Assembly: GCA_963642455.1 (NCBI GenBank)
Contig: CAVIGM010000020.1
Span: 1 to 28,342, forward strand
Reading direction: 5' to 3'
Origin: Crickella sp963642455
GTDB taxonomy: Bacteria > Bacillota > Clostridia > Peptostreptococcales > Anaerovoracaceae
DNA length: 28,342 nt
The notes below the pieces were generated by a model. It had not been told where the DNA came from, made no database searches, and saw nothing but the letters and a program-made list of their open reading frames with translations. Position numbers and translations under genes: made by a program. Positions 7,135 to 15,703 of this stretch are shown piece after piece (the stretch's first letter is position 1; each line of letters opens with the position of its first letter).

Positions 7135-10077
7135 TTAATCTAACTCAGCATTATCCATATCATTGCTATCATCTAAGCCGTTCATATTGCCATTAGGTTC
7201 CGCCTCGTCATCTTGATACAGTTCCTCGGCTTTGCCATAATATTCATCCTCTGTAACGAGAACCTGCCTTGGCCTGCTGCCATCCGAAGGCCCGATAATG
7301 CCTTTTTCTTCAATTTCGTCGATGATTCTTGCCGCTCTGTTATAGCCGATGCGGAATCTTCTCTGCAGCATGGACACGGATGCCTGCTTGGATTTAAGGA
7401 TGAAAGCGATTGCGTCTTCTGTAAGCTCGTCCTGCACGCTGTCAGACTTAGATTCTCCGTTGCTCTCAATCGCATTCGAAAGCTCCTCGTTATACTCTGC
7501 CTTGCCCTGTTTGCAGACAAAATCAATAATCTTGGCTGTTTCGGAGTCGGAAATATATGGGCCCTGCACCCTGTAAGGTTTGCTGCTTCCGACAGGCGAG
7601 AACAGCATATCGCCCTTTCCAAGAAGCTTCTCAGCGCCCGCCATATCGAGAATTGTTCTTGAGTCGATTTGCGATGCAACGCTGAATGCAATTCTTGAAG
7701 GAATATTCGCCTTGATAAGTCCTGTTACGACATCAACTGAAGGTCTTTGCGTAGCAACGATAAGGTGCATTCCTGCAGCTCTTGCCTTCTGAGCAAGCCT
7801 GCATATCGATTCTTCAACCTGCGTTGGCGATGCCATCATAAGATCCGCAAGCTCATCGATAATTATTACAACCTCTGGCTTGCAATTCTGTGGCTCCATA
7901 TTTGCACGCATAAGCTCGTTATACGAAGCAAGATCTTTAACACCCCACTTCGCGAAATCCTCGTATCTCTTGTTCATCTCCGCAACCGCCTCGCCGAGCG
8001 CCCTTGCCGCCTTTCGAGGATCTGTTACAACTGGAGTAAGAAGATGCGGAATTCCATTATAATTGCCGAGTTCTACCACCTTAGGGTCGATCATGATAAG
8101 TCTAAGGTCAGATGGCTTAGCCTTATATAAGAAGGAAGCGATAATCGAATTGATGCAAACGCTCTTACCAGAGCCCGTAGCTCCTGCGATAAGAAGGTGT
8201 GGCATTCCCTTGAGATCCGCTACGATATTGTTTCCCGAAATGTCTTTTCCTACTACAAAAGTAAGCTTAGACTCGGAATTTGCAAATTCAGGTGAATCGA
8301 TAAGTTCTCGCACAAGAACAGTTGCTGGCTTATCGTTTTCGACCTCTATACCTACAGCCGCTTTGCCAGGTATCGGAGCTTCAATTCTGATAGACTTCGC
8401 TCTAAGATTCAAAGCGATATCGTCGACAAGGCTTGTAATCTTAGACACCTTAACTCCTGTAGCAGGCTGCACCTCATATCTTGTAACCGAAGCGCCCTGC
8501 GTAACACTAAGGATTCTTGCGTCTACACCGAAGTCCGCGAGAGTATGCTGTAAGAGTGCGGATTTCTGCTCAAGCTGATAATCAGACATCATCTGCTTGC
8601 TGCCCCTACCTTTCTTCAGAAGATCAATAGGCGGAAGCTTATATAATTCATCCGAGCCGGAGTTTCCAAGGCCATCGCTTATATCCTTAGCCACATCGTC
8701 TGTATTGATATTCTCGTTTGAATGCTCTGATTTGGCTTTCTTTGCGGCCTGACTGCTCTTGCCCTCATCCTCATGCTCAAGATAGCTTAGCCTTTTCTCT
8801 GTCGAATTAGTGCCGGCAGGTCTAAATTCTGACGTTGAGCCAAATAGATTAGACGCAACAGCTGTAGCTCCTGCCACCTGCATAGGCGTATTCATCTCAG
8901 GCATTGCGTCAACTTCGGCCTCGATATGCCTCATATTATTCTTGAAAACATCGAAATTCAGCTCGTCGTATCCATTCAAGCCATAGCCCTCATGCTTCTC
9001 AATCGAGCCATTAAGCCCATAGCTTACGTTCTTCTCAGGCCTTCCAATCCATTCCTTCTCGTCCTTATTATATGAAGGTGCAGCATTCGCAGCATCGCCA
9101 CTTCCAGATGTCGAGAAATTATCATCGGCCTTAAATAGGTCGAACATCTTCTTCTTGCTTGCTTCGTCGAGTTCAGGCGTCTTGTTCTTAGATGTCGATG
9201 AAGAGGATTTATTCGCTTCAGGCGAGTCAATTAGGCTTGCCCAAAAACCTTTCTTCTTATTCGCAGTATTCGTCACCTCGTTTGATGCAGTTACTGATGT
9301 GGAACTTGCAGCATTCTTAAGTGGCGGATCTATAAGCTGTGGCGGACGAGCTGCCGTTTGCGTAGGAGCCGCATTAAGCTGAAGCTGCTCTTTTTTCTTA
9401 AGATCAGCCGCCTCAAGATCAGATAGAATTCGCTTTTCCTCTCTCTTGTTCTTAATTCTTTCGATACCATTTGAAATCGGAGTATTAGCAACAAGCAGCA
9501 AGGAAATCAGAATTATCGAAATCGCAATTATCAGAAGCCCCGGCATGCCGAAGAATTTAACAAGTAGACTTCCAATCTCCATTCCGACCGCGCCGCCCTT
9601 CTTGCCTGCGATTCCATCCAGATAATACTGCTTAATATCGGCAAATCCGTATTTGAGATTTGCTTCGCTTATGAAACGATATGAATTAAGAACACATAGA
9701 TTTATATAAATAAGTATAGAGAAAATCGAAGTTCTTGCATTTATGTGTTGCAGCTTCTGCGCAAATAGAAGAATTCCGCCGAGCACCAGAAGAAATGGCA
9801 GGATGTATGCCACAAATCCGAATAAGCCAAGACAAATATCATGAATCTTCTGCCCGAAAGCGCCTGTCGTATCAAGGAAAATCGTAAAGAAGAACAAAAT
9901 GCCAAGCGCAATAATAGTAATCGCCCAAATTTCGTCGATCACCTTTCTGTCAGCATGCCTCTGCTCTTGCATTTCGTGAATTCGCTCTTCCTTGGTCTTT
10001 GCGCTAACAGGAGTTGCTTGCTTCTTATTCTTGCTGCCCTTTGGCCTTCCCGGTCCTCTTTTCTTCTGTTCTGCCAT
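7135..10077 (-). CDS. ftsK: FtsK/SpoIIIE DNA translocase
   Basis: FtsK/SpoIIIE is a membrane-anchored hexameric motor that pumps chromosomal DNA through the division or sporulation septum. An N-terminal KKRGPGRPKGSKNKK stretch looks like an AT-hook. It is followed by about four membrane segments (about 52-70, 83-108, 118-134, 180-199), a long linker rich in Ser, Asn and Glu (about 205-480), then the alpha and beta motor domains with Walker A GATGSGKS (634-641) and Walker B VVIIIDELADL (738-748). The C-terminal gamma winged helix (about 895-955) reads DNA polarity sequences. Numbers count from a GTG at 10083; I prefer the ATG at 10077 because AGGAG lies directly before the GTG but five bases before the ATG. 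The linker contains a doubled YGLNG. Confidence 0.97.
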   Translation of the reverse strand: MAEQKKRGPGRPKGSKNKKQATPVSAKTKEERIHEMQEQRHADRKVIDEIWAITIIALGILFFFTIFLDTTGAFGQKIHDICLGLFGFVAYILPFLLVLGGILLFAQKLQHINARTSIFSILIYINLCVLNSYRFISEANLKYGFADIKQYYLDGIAGKKGGAVGMEIGSLLVKFFGMPGLLIIAISIILISLLLVANTPISNGIERIKNKREEKRILSDLEAADLKKKEQLQLNAAPTQTAARPPQLIDPPLKNAASSTSVTASNEVTNTANKKKGFWASLIDSPEANKSSSSTSKNKTPELDEASKKKMFDLFKADDNFSTSGSGDAANAAPSYNKDEKEWIGRPEKNVSYGLNGSIEKHEGYGLNGYDELNFDVFKNNMRHIEAEVDAMPEMNTPMQVAGATAVASNLFGSTSEFRPAGTNSTEKRLSYLEHEDEGKSSQAAKKAKSEHSNENINTDDVAKDISDGLGNSGSDELYKLPPIDLLKKGRGSKQMMSDYQLEQKSALLQHTLADFGVDARILSVTQGASVTRYEVQPATGVKVSKITSLVDDIALNLRAKSIRIEAPIPGKAAVGIEVENDKPATVLVRELIDSPEFANSESKLTFVVGKDISGNNIVADLKGMPHLLIAGATGSGKSVCINSIIASFLYKAKPSDLRLIMIDPKVVELGNYNGIPHLLTPVVTDPRKAARALGEAVAEMNKRYEDFAKWGVKDLASYNELMRANMEPQNCKPEVVIIIDELADLMMASPTQVEESICRLAQKARAAGMHLIVATQRPSVDVVTGLIKANIPSRIAFSVASQIDSRTILDMAGAEKLLGKGDMLFSPVGSSKPYRVQGPYISDSETAKIIDFVCKQGKAEYNEELSNAIESNGESKSDSVQDELTEDAIAFILKSKQASVSMLQRRFRIGYNRAARIIDEIEEKGIIGPSDGSRPRQVLVTEDEYYGKAEELYQDDEAEPNGNMNGLDDSNDMDNAELD

Positions 10078-10137
10078 TGTCACTCCTAATCAATTTCGAA
10101 TCTAAGTTATCAAATCCACACACAAATATACACAATA

Positions 10138-10166
10138 ATTTTAATACAAAAGGCTTGATTTATCAA
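10138..10166 (-). promoter_or_regulatory. Probable promoter of the ftsK operon
   Basis: On the minus strand TTGATA (10161-10166), 17 bases, then TAAAAT (10138-10143). It overlaps an inverted repeat (AAAGGCTTG/CAAGCCTTT, 10148-10180), which could act as an operator or as a second terminator for rpmF. Confidence 0.6.
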
Positions 10167-10186
10167 GAAAACAAGCCTTTGCATAT

Positions 10187-10217
10187 AAAAAAAAGATGCA
10201 AGCTCATCGCTTGCATC
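10187..10217 (-). terminator. Terminator of rpmF
   Basis: GATGCAAGC and GCTTGCATC make a perfect 9-bp stem with a five-base loop, followed on the minus strand by eight T residues. It lies just past the rpmF stop. Confidence 0.92.
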
Positions 10218-10232
10218 AAGTCGTTGCTTCAA

Positions 10233-10409
10233 CTATTCGCTAACTACATCCTTGCCGTCGTAAAAACCGCAGTTAGGACATACTCTGTGTGGAAGCTTAG
10301 GCTCGTGGCACTGAGGACAAGTTGAAAGTCCAGTTGCCGTCTTCTTCATATTAGCAGCCTTTCTGCTACTTGTCTTAGCCTGTGAAGTTTTCCTCTTAGG
10401 TACTGCCAT
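10233..10409 (-). CDS. rpmF: Ribosomal protein L32
   Basis: A 58-residue 50S protein beginning MAVPKRKTSQAKTSSRKA. It has the zinc-ribbon pairs CPQC and CPNC about 12 residues apart, so it is the zinc-binding (C+) form. AAGGAGGTG precedes the ATG. It stands as a single gene with a consensus promoter and a strong terminator. In many Bacillota rpmF sits near plsX-fabH and a YceD/DUF177 gene; neither is here, and the upstream neighbour is tmcAL. Confidence 0.97.
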   Translation of the reverse strand: MAVPKRKTSQAKTSSRKAANMKKTATGLSTCPQCHEPKLPHRVCPNCGFYDGKDVVSE

Positions 10410-10447
10410 CCGTCGACACCTCCTTATATGTAAAATTATCTTATCTG

Positions 10448-10499
10448 TTTGATTGACACCAAGTAATTATAGTCACTATCGATGTGCTTGTCAATCAAA
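10448..10499. repeat. Inverted repeat around the rpmF promoter
   Basis: TTTGATTGACA (10448-10458) and TGTCAATCAAA (10489-10499) are perfect 11-bp inverted arms 30 bases apart. The second arm contains the rpmF -35 box and the first lies downstream of the start of transcription. A further direct copy of TGATTGACA lies at 10509-10517. The geometry would suit a repressor bound to both sides of the promoter; which one is unknown. Confidence 0.7.
10466..10494 (-). promoter_or_regulatory. Promoter of rpmF
   Basis: A perfect sigma-A promoter on the minus strand: TTGACA (10489-10494), exactly 17 bases, TATAAT (10466-10471). The leader to the rpmF start is about 50 bases. Confidence 0.93.
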
Positions 10500-10552
10500 T
10501 TTTCTGCATGATTGACAATTTGTTCTTGATTTATCGCAGATTGTGGTTCCGA

Positions 10553-11851
10553 CTAATCCTTGATATATGGCTTAATGCAGTAATCGGATTCCTTATATAA
10601 ATCCAAGCCGTTTATCATATTATAAATATTCGATGCCTTGACATCCAAGTCAAGCAGCTTCCGGCCATAATCGGACAGCTCGTTCGCATTCTTATTGATA
10701 TTAGTAAGAATCGGCACAGAATTAAGCTCTTTCTTCTTTGCTATAGAAATAAGCTCTCTTCCCCTTTCATTTGCTGCAAGAAGACGAATATATGGCGCCT
10801 CGTTGTATTCATATATATCTCGATCTATGCCAAGAAGAATTTGAAGACTAAGCCTTGATATTCTTGTATATGTATATCGCTTGCTCTTGGTAGCAAGAAT
10901 CAGCTCATTCATATTCTTTGCGGTAATAGCAGCCTCTTTAATTCGGTTCCCAAGTCCCTCGCCTCCTGACGGGCACTTATCAATTTGCTCAGCCGTAGCA
11001 GAAATAATTGCATATCGAACTAAATCAAATAATCTATCAGCCCTGCCGACCATATTATCAACATCCGCACAACCTGCGCCATGAAGTCTTGCCTGATTAA
11101 GCTGCGACAGCACATTAGCGGGCACATAAGACGAAATATCCTCGCCTTTCTCAAAGGCCTTTCGAATAGCGCTCGCACTCTGGAATTCCTTAGCGGTATC
11201 TATAGCTTCGTTGTATGTTGCGCCTATTCTCTTAATCGAAATCGGCTCAATATCCGAATTAGCAAGCTGCTTCAGATATTCAATTGCAAGAATATCATTT
11301 GCATTATCGAGCGTCTCGGCATCAGCAAGAAGTTTCTCTTCACCGAGCGTCTCGGCATCAGCGAGAAGTTTCTCTTCACCGAGCATCTTTGCGTCACCGA
11401 ATAAGTTCTCATAAGCCGCTTTTCTCGCCGAAGGATAAGAAAGGCCCGAATTCAAATTCTGCGAAATAGCTCGCTCAATTTCTTCCTTATTATCTTCAAG
11501 CCTCTTTGCAATCAAAGAAAGCGTCGCAAGCTCTCCCGACTCACTTCCGAACGAAAGAGAGTCGCATAGACCAAGAGCCTTGAGAACGCTTACTCCGCCT
11601 TTAGCATATTTACCGGCATCGGACAGGCAATAAAGAGTCGGAATCTCGACCACAAGATCTGCTCCTGCATCGACAGCAAGCCTTGCCCTTTCCCACTTAT
11701 TAAGAAGAGCCATCTCACCTCTTTGGACGAAATCCCCGCTCATTGCAAGAACAAGAGCATCTGCCCCGCTCTGCCTTCGCGTCTCCTCCATGTGATAGAT
11801 ATGCCCGTTATGAAGAGGATTATATTCACATATTATTCCCGTTGCCTTCAT
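10553..11851 (-). CDS. tmcAL: tRNA(Met) cytidine acetate ligase (YlbM family)
   Basis: TmcAL activates acetate with ATP and acetylates the wobble cytidine of elongator tRNA(Met). The nucleotidyltransferase motif is clear at the N-terminus (GIICEYNPLHNGHIYH, with the HxGH-type LHNGH), followed by SGDFVQRGE and KWERARLAVDAGADLVVEIP, all typical of the family. The 432 residues are slightly longer than usual because of a 12-residue tandem duplication around residues 160-185 (GEEKLLADAETL twice). GAGG lies just before the ATG. The start overlaps the end of the upstream coiled-coil gene by 26 bases, so translation is coupled. Confidence 0.93.
   Translation of the reverse strand: MKATGIICEYNPLHNGHIYHMEETRRQSGADALVLAMSGDFVQRGEMALLNKWERARLAVDAGADLVVEIPTLYCLSDAGKYAKGGVSVLKALGLCDSLSFGSESGELATLSLIAKRLEDNKEEIERAISQNLNSGLSYPSARKAAYENLFGDAKMLGEEKLLADAETLGEEKLLADAETLDNANDILAIEYLKQLANSDIEPISIKRIGATYNEAIDTAKEFQSASAIRKAFEKGEDISSYVPANVLSQLNQARLHGAGCADVDNMVGRADRLFDLVRYAIISATAEQIDKCPSGGEGLGNRIKEAAITAKNMNELILATKSKRYTYTRISRLSLQILLGIDRDIYEYNEAPYIRLLAANERGRELISIAKKKELNSVPILTNINKNANELSDYGRKLLDLDVKASNIYNMINGLDLYKESDYCIKPYIKD
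11308..11404. repeat. 36-bp tandem repeat inside tmcAL
   Basis: Two 36-bp units (11308-11343 and 11344-11379) differ at one base; a decayed partial third unit continues to about 11404. The length is a multiple of three, so the frame is kept and a 12-residue segment is duplicated. The near identity suggests a recent event. Confidence 0.9.
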
Positions 11852-12413
11852 TATCCTCGTAATCGCCGTACTGAATATCGCTGATTTGTACGCGCTCAGC
11901 CAAATCCTTCATTTCCTGTCTGTTTGCATTGAATTTCGCATTGAAATCGGACAAAAGCCCCTCGAAGCAATTGTTCATAGGCTGCATGAACTCGTCACGA
12001 ATGCTAAGAACATTGTTTTGCAAATCATACAGCATATTATCTAAATACAGATAAGCCTTGTACTTAATATATCTTGACTGATTCTCCGCCTCAGAAACAA
12101 GCGCATTCGCTCTTTTCTCTGCTTCCTTCTTAATTACACTTGTCTCAGTCAGATATTCTGCCTGCTGCTGAGCCGCCTGAATTACTCTCTGATATTCTTC
12201 CTTTGCTTCCTGGATAATTCTTTCCTTCTCCTGTCTTACCCATTCAGCCTCATTAAGATCTCTTGGAAGAGCCAGTCTTATATCCTTAATAATGCTCATA
12301 AGTGTATCATTATCGATAATTCTGTTCTCAGTGAAAGGCACCTTGCCACTGTCATTAACGAGTTCTTCCAGTTCGTCCAATAATGATATTACTCTTACAC
12401 TTGCGTTATCCAT
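11826..12413 (-). CDS. Coiled-coil protein of unknown function between coaD and tmcAL
   Basis: Proteins of this kind often lie between coaD and tmcAL in Clostridia, where they are sometimes labelled ATPase or V-ATPase-like because of their coiled coil; no function is established that I know of. About 195 residues: a short N-terminal part with SVRVISLLDELEELV, then a long helical region rich in Glu, Lys, Gln and Ala (about 65-155), and an acidic, Asn/Gly-rich tail. No signal peptide, membrane segment or nucleotide motif is visible. The ATG at 12428 has no Shine-Dalgarno, while GGAGG lies eight bases before the ATG at 12413, so I use the latter. A DivIVA-like scaffolding role is possible but unproven. 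Confidence 0.85.
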   Translation of the reverse strand: MDNASVRVISLLDELEELVNDSGKVPFTENRIIDNDTLMSIIKDIRLALPRDLNEAEWVRQEKERIIQEAKEEYQRVIQAAQQQAEYLTETSVIKKEAEKRANALVSEAENQSRYIKYKAYLYLDNMLYDLQNNVLSIRDEFMQPMNNCFEGLLSDFNAKFNANRQEMKDLAERVQISDIQYGDYEDNEGNGNNM

Positions 12414-12490
12414 TTGTATATCCTCCATATACCATATATAAAAAAATTAGTATCTCATATTCGATTCTTATGCTTGAGTCGAGGCTTTTG

Positions 12491-12530
12491 CTCTATTCGA
12501 GACTCTATTCGAGACTCTTTCGAGGCTCTT
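12491..12530. repeat. 12-bp tandem repeat after coaD
   Basis: CTCTATTCGAGA occurs twice without a gap (12491-12514), followed by the variant CTCTTTCGAGG and flanked by further TCGAGGCT elements. It fills the coaD 3' spacer. No terminator with a T-run is visible there. Confidence 0.75.
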
Positions 12531-12535
12531 TCAAA

Positions 12536-13015
12536 TTAAACGAGCTTCTTTCGAACCGCGGCGAGAACATTTGCCGGAACAAGCTCCGTAATATCTCCTC
12601 CAAGGCTTGCTACTTCCTTTGTCAAGCTCGAGCTTATATACGAATTCTTGGGCTCAGTCATAAGGAAAACCGTCTCAGCATTCTCGAACAGCTTCGCGTT
12701 CATCTGCGCCATTTGAATTTCGTAATCAAAGTCGGAAGCAGATCTCAGCCCTCGTACGACAGCGGAGAATTTATTCTCGTTCACGTAATCCGCAAGAAGT
12801 CCCGAACAAGACGTGACCTCGACATTCGGAATATGCGCGACAGCCTCTTTTACAAGATGAACCCTTTCATCTAAGCTGAACATCGTCTTCTTGCTTGCAC
12901 TCTCGACCACGGCTACCGTCAGCGAGTCAAAGAGTGTGGAAGCTCTTTCAATAATATTCAGATGACCATTTGTAAGCGGATCAAAGGATCCTGAATAAAG
13001 GGCTGTTCTATTCAC
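12536..13015 (-). CDS. coaD: Phosphopantetheine adenylyltransferase
   Basis: CoaD catalyses the fourth step of coenzyme A synthesis, adding AMP from ATP to 4'-phosphopantetheine. The 159 residues match the family exactly. The nucleotidyltransferase motif GSFDPLTNGHLNII is at the N-terminus; VRGLRSASDFDYEIQMAQMN and SYISSSLTKEVASLGGD are the expected later motifs. Translation begins at a GTG with GAGG six bases before it; the nearby out-of-frame ATG meets a stop at once. rsmD lies directly upstream, the standard pair. Confidence 0.97.
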   Translation of the reverse strand: MNRTALYSGSFDPLTNGHLNIIERASTLFDSLTVAVVESASKKTMFSLDERVHLVKEAVAHIPNVEVTSCSGLLADYVNENKFSAVVRGLRSASDFDYEIQMAQMNAKLFENAETVFLMTEPKNSYISSSLTKEVASLGGDITELVPANVLAAVRKKLV

Positions 13016-13058
13016 ATTGCACCTCTTTAGTAAATATAGATGTTATATTTTATCACAA

Positions 13059-13604
13059 TTACTCAACAATGAACAAGTCAACACCGATTGTTCCGTATTT
13101 TTTTTCACGGATTTTGTGGAGCCTGCCATAGCTTTCCGATAATTTGTTATCGTAAAGGTGTTCTGCCACAACTATGCTTCCCTCATCGAGAAGTTGCATC
13201 TCATTTATAAGATCAAAAGCTTCTTCATAATATCCTTCGGCATAAGGTGGATCCATAAGAATTACATCAAGCTTAATTTTCTGCAGCCCGAGCTTCTCAA
13301 GGCATACGCGAAAATCCGCATTCATAATATGTGACTTGTCTCCTGCCTGGCAGTGCATGATATTAGATGTAAGGATCTTATAATTTCTTCTGTCTGCCTC
13401 GTTGAAATACGCAAGTGCAGCGCCTCTCGAAAGTGCTTCTAAGCCAAGCGCTCCTGAGCCTGCAAAAAGGTCAAGGACTACAGCATCGGGAATCCATGGG
13501 TTAATCATGCTGAAGATTGCCTCTCGCACCTTTTCGGTTGTCGGCCTTATTCCCTCAGGAATTTCAAGCTTTCTATATTTATATTCACCAGATGTGATTT
13601 TCAT
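13059..13604 (-). CDS. rsmD: 16S rRNA (guanine966-N2)-methyltransferase
   Basis: RsmD methylates G966 of 16S rRNA using S-adenosylmethionine. The 181 residues carry the SAM-binding LDLFAGSGALGLEALSRGA and the catalytic DPPY (ILMDPPYAEGYYEEAF) of N2-guanine/N6-adenine methyltransferases. GGAG lies about nine bases before the ATG. It sits between recG and coaD as in most Bacillota. Confidence 0.96.
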   Translation of the reverse strand: MKITSGEYKYRKLEIPEGIRPTTEKVREAIFSMINPWIPDAVVLDLFAGSGALGLEALSRGAALAYFNEADRRNYKILTSNIMHCQAGDKSHIMNADFRVCLEKLGLQKIKLDVILMDPPYAEGYYEEAFDLINEMQLLDEGSIVVAEHLYDNKLSESYGRLHKIREKKYGTIGVDLFIVE

Positions 13605-13648
13605 TACTGCGTTCTCCTTTGCTATTTCTTACTTAATTCTCAGCTTGC

Positions 13649-15703
13649 TTAAATTATATCGGAATTATCTGTATCGTTATATTTAGCAAGCACCAGGCTT
13701 AAATATTCCTTATCTATAAGCGAATAATCTGAGTCGATAATCTGCTCGGCATCATCAATCGCCATCTTCAAGATCTCCGTATGTGAGCATAGAGAAGCAA
13801 GCTGATTGCCAAATGAGCCGTGCTGCATCGTTCCGATAATATCGCCCGGGCCCCTAAGCTCGAAATCCTTCTCGCTGATTATGAAGCCGTCATTTGTTTC
13901 GCACATAATCCTGGCGCGCTCCGTTGCAGTCTCCGAATTGCTATAATTAACAAGATAGCAATATGATTGAACATCGCTTCGCCCTACGCGTCCTCTAAGC
14001 TGATGGAGCTGAGCCAGTCCGAAGCGCTCGGAATTTTCTATTACTATTATGCTTGCCTCTGGAACATCAATTCCAACTTCGATAACAACGGTTGAAACAA
14101 GAAGCTGTATCTTTCCGCTTGCAAAATCAAGCATAATCTTCTCTTTCTCGGCTTTGTCGAGTCTTCCGTGGAGAAAACCTATGCGATAGCCCGAGAATTT
14201 GGCCTTCATTTCGTTATATAGAGCGTCAACGGATTCGAGCTCCGTGCTGTCGCTATCTATGGAAGGTGCAACTACATAGGCTCTATGGCCCTTCTTCAAT
14301 TCCTCTCTTACGGAATTATAGGCGATTTCTCTTGATGCCTCTCCCACCGCTCTTGTGATAATGTCCTTGCGGTTAGCCGGGCGCGAGGCTATGATGCTAA
14401 AATCCATATCTCCGTACACGGTAGCCGCCAAGGTTCTTGGAATCGGTGTCGCCGACATAACCATAACATTCGCAAGAGAGCCTTTTTTCACAAGATTCTT
14501 GCGCTGATTGACACCGAAGCGGTGCTGCTCGTCTGTAATCATAAGGCCCAAGTTGTCGAAAATTACATCGTCTTGTATAAGAGCGTGCGTGCCGATTAGA
14601 ATGTCAAGCTCGCCTTTTACGAGGCTCGAAAGAAGCTCTCGTCTATCCTTTGCTGACATCTTGCTCGTAAGAAGACCTGTGCTATATCCGAGCTTGTCGA
14701 AATCCTCCTTGAGCTTCTTGTAATGCTGCCTTGCGAGAATTTCGGTCGGTGCCATCATCGCGGCTTGGTAGCCCGCCCTTACTGCAAGATAGATTGCGGC
14801 CTCTGCGACAACGGTCTTGCCGCAGCCGACATCACCTTGAACGAGCCTATTCATAGCCCTTTGGCTGACTAAATCAGATCTGATGTCCTCTATCGCCTTG
14901 ACCTGTCCCTCGGTGAGCTCGAAAGGAAGTATCTTTGTAAAAGCATCTATGTCGCTTCCGGCGTCGCCAAGTATCGAAGAATTGCCACTGTCGAGGCTCT
15001 TTCGATTCTTTCTTACCGCAATTTGATATATCAGCAGCCTATCATATATTAACCTTGCTCGTGCAATCTTATACGCTTCGTTAGATATCGGGAAATGTAT
15101 TTGGCTGAGCGCGAAATTTATATCGCAGAGCCTGTTTCTATCAAGCAAATCCTTATCAAGATAGTCAGTTATTAAATCATTCTCTTCCTTTTGCAGAAGG
15201 CTTCTGAGCCACTTGTTCAAGTCGTTATTCGTTAACCCCTGCGTGCAGTGATACACAGGAATATAGCCACGAACATCCTTATCCGAGCCATAAATGCAAA
15301 TTTCGGGATTTGTGAAGCTGTATCTTCCATATTGATGCTTCATTTTCCCGAAAATCGAATATTTGCTGCCAATCTGCAGACTGTTGTAAATATATGGCAT
15401 TCCAAAGAAAGCTACACTAAATGTGCCTGCCTCAACTCTAAAAGTGCATTCGATGATTTTCCTTGAATAGCTGATTGACCTTTGCTGCTTGCGTTGAAGA
15501 ACACCGCTAACAAGCACAGCCTTATCTAAAGGAGCGGCATGAAGCGCGTATTCAGTCTTTCTATCCTTATATTTGTAAGGGAAATAATTAAGCAGGTCGT
15601 AAATATCATTTATTCCAAGCCGCTTCAAGCATTCAGCCTTCTTCGGGCCGACACCTGCAATATTAGATATTGAGCTTTGCAAGTATTCAATATTATTTCT
15701 CAT
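13649..15703 (-). CDS. recG: ATP-dependent DNA helicase RecG
   Basis: RecG remodels stalled replication forks and Holliday junctions. It shows the N-terminal wedge/OB domain (ISNIAGVGPKKAECLKRLGI; YKDRKTEY), then the helicase core with Walker A GDVGCGKT, DEQHRFGVNQR (DExH box), MSATPIPRTLA, and the conserved end LHQLRGRVGRSDVQSYC and DFELRGPGDIIGTMQHG. The reading frame is open from 15799, but the upstream 30 residues overlap another gene and look unlike RecG. AGG lies a few bases before ATGs at 15709 and 15703, and MRNNIEYL at 15703 fits relatives best. It overlaps the end of the upstream Asp23-like gene by about 11 bases. Confidence 0.96.
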   Translation of the reverse strand: MRNNIEYLQSSISNIAGVGPKKAECLKRLGINDIYDLLNYFPYKYKDRKTEYALHAAPLDKAVLVSGVLQRKQQRSISYSRKIIECTFRVEAGTFSVAFFGMPYIYNSLQIGSKYSIFGKMKHQYGRYSFTNPEICIYGSDKDVRGYIPVYHCTQGLTNNDLNKWLRSLLQKEENDLITDYLDKDLLDRNRLCDINFALSQIHFPISNEAYKIARARLIYDRLLIYQIAVRKNRKSLDSGNSSILGDAGSDIDAFTKILPFELTEGQVKAIEDIRSDLVSQRAMNRLVQGDVGCGKTVVAEAAIYLAVRAGYQAAMMAPTEILARQHYKKLKEDFDKLGYSTGLLTSKMSAKDRRELLSSLVKGELDILIGTHALIQDDVIFDNLGLMITDEQHRFGVNQRKNLVKKGSLANVMVMSATPIPRTLAATVYGDMDFSIIASRPANRKDIITRAVGEASREIAYNSVREELKKGHRAYVVAPSIDSDSTELESVDALYNEMKAKFSGYRIGFLHGRLDKAEKEKIMLDFASGKIQLLVSTVVIEVGIDVPEASIIVIENSERFGLAQLHQLRGRVGRSDVQSYCYLVNYSNSETATERARIMCETNDGFIISEKDFELRGPGDIIGTMQHGSFGNQLASLCSHTEILKMAIDDAEQIIDSDYSLIDKEYLSLVLAKYNDTDNSDII

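Noticed and set aside
7213..8578. Several plus-strand frames opposite ftsK
   Set aside because: They are reverse readings of the conserved motor domains; no start signals or family features are visible.
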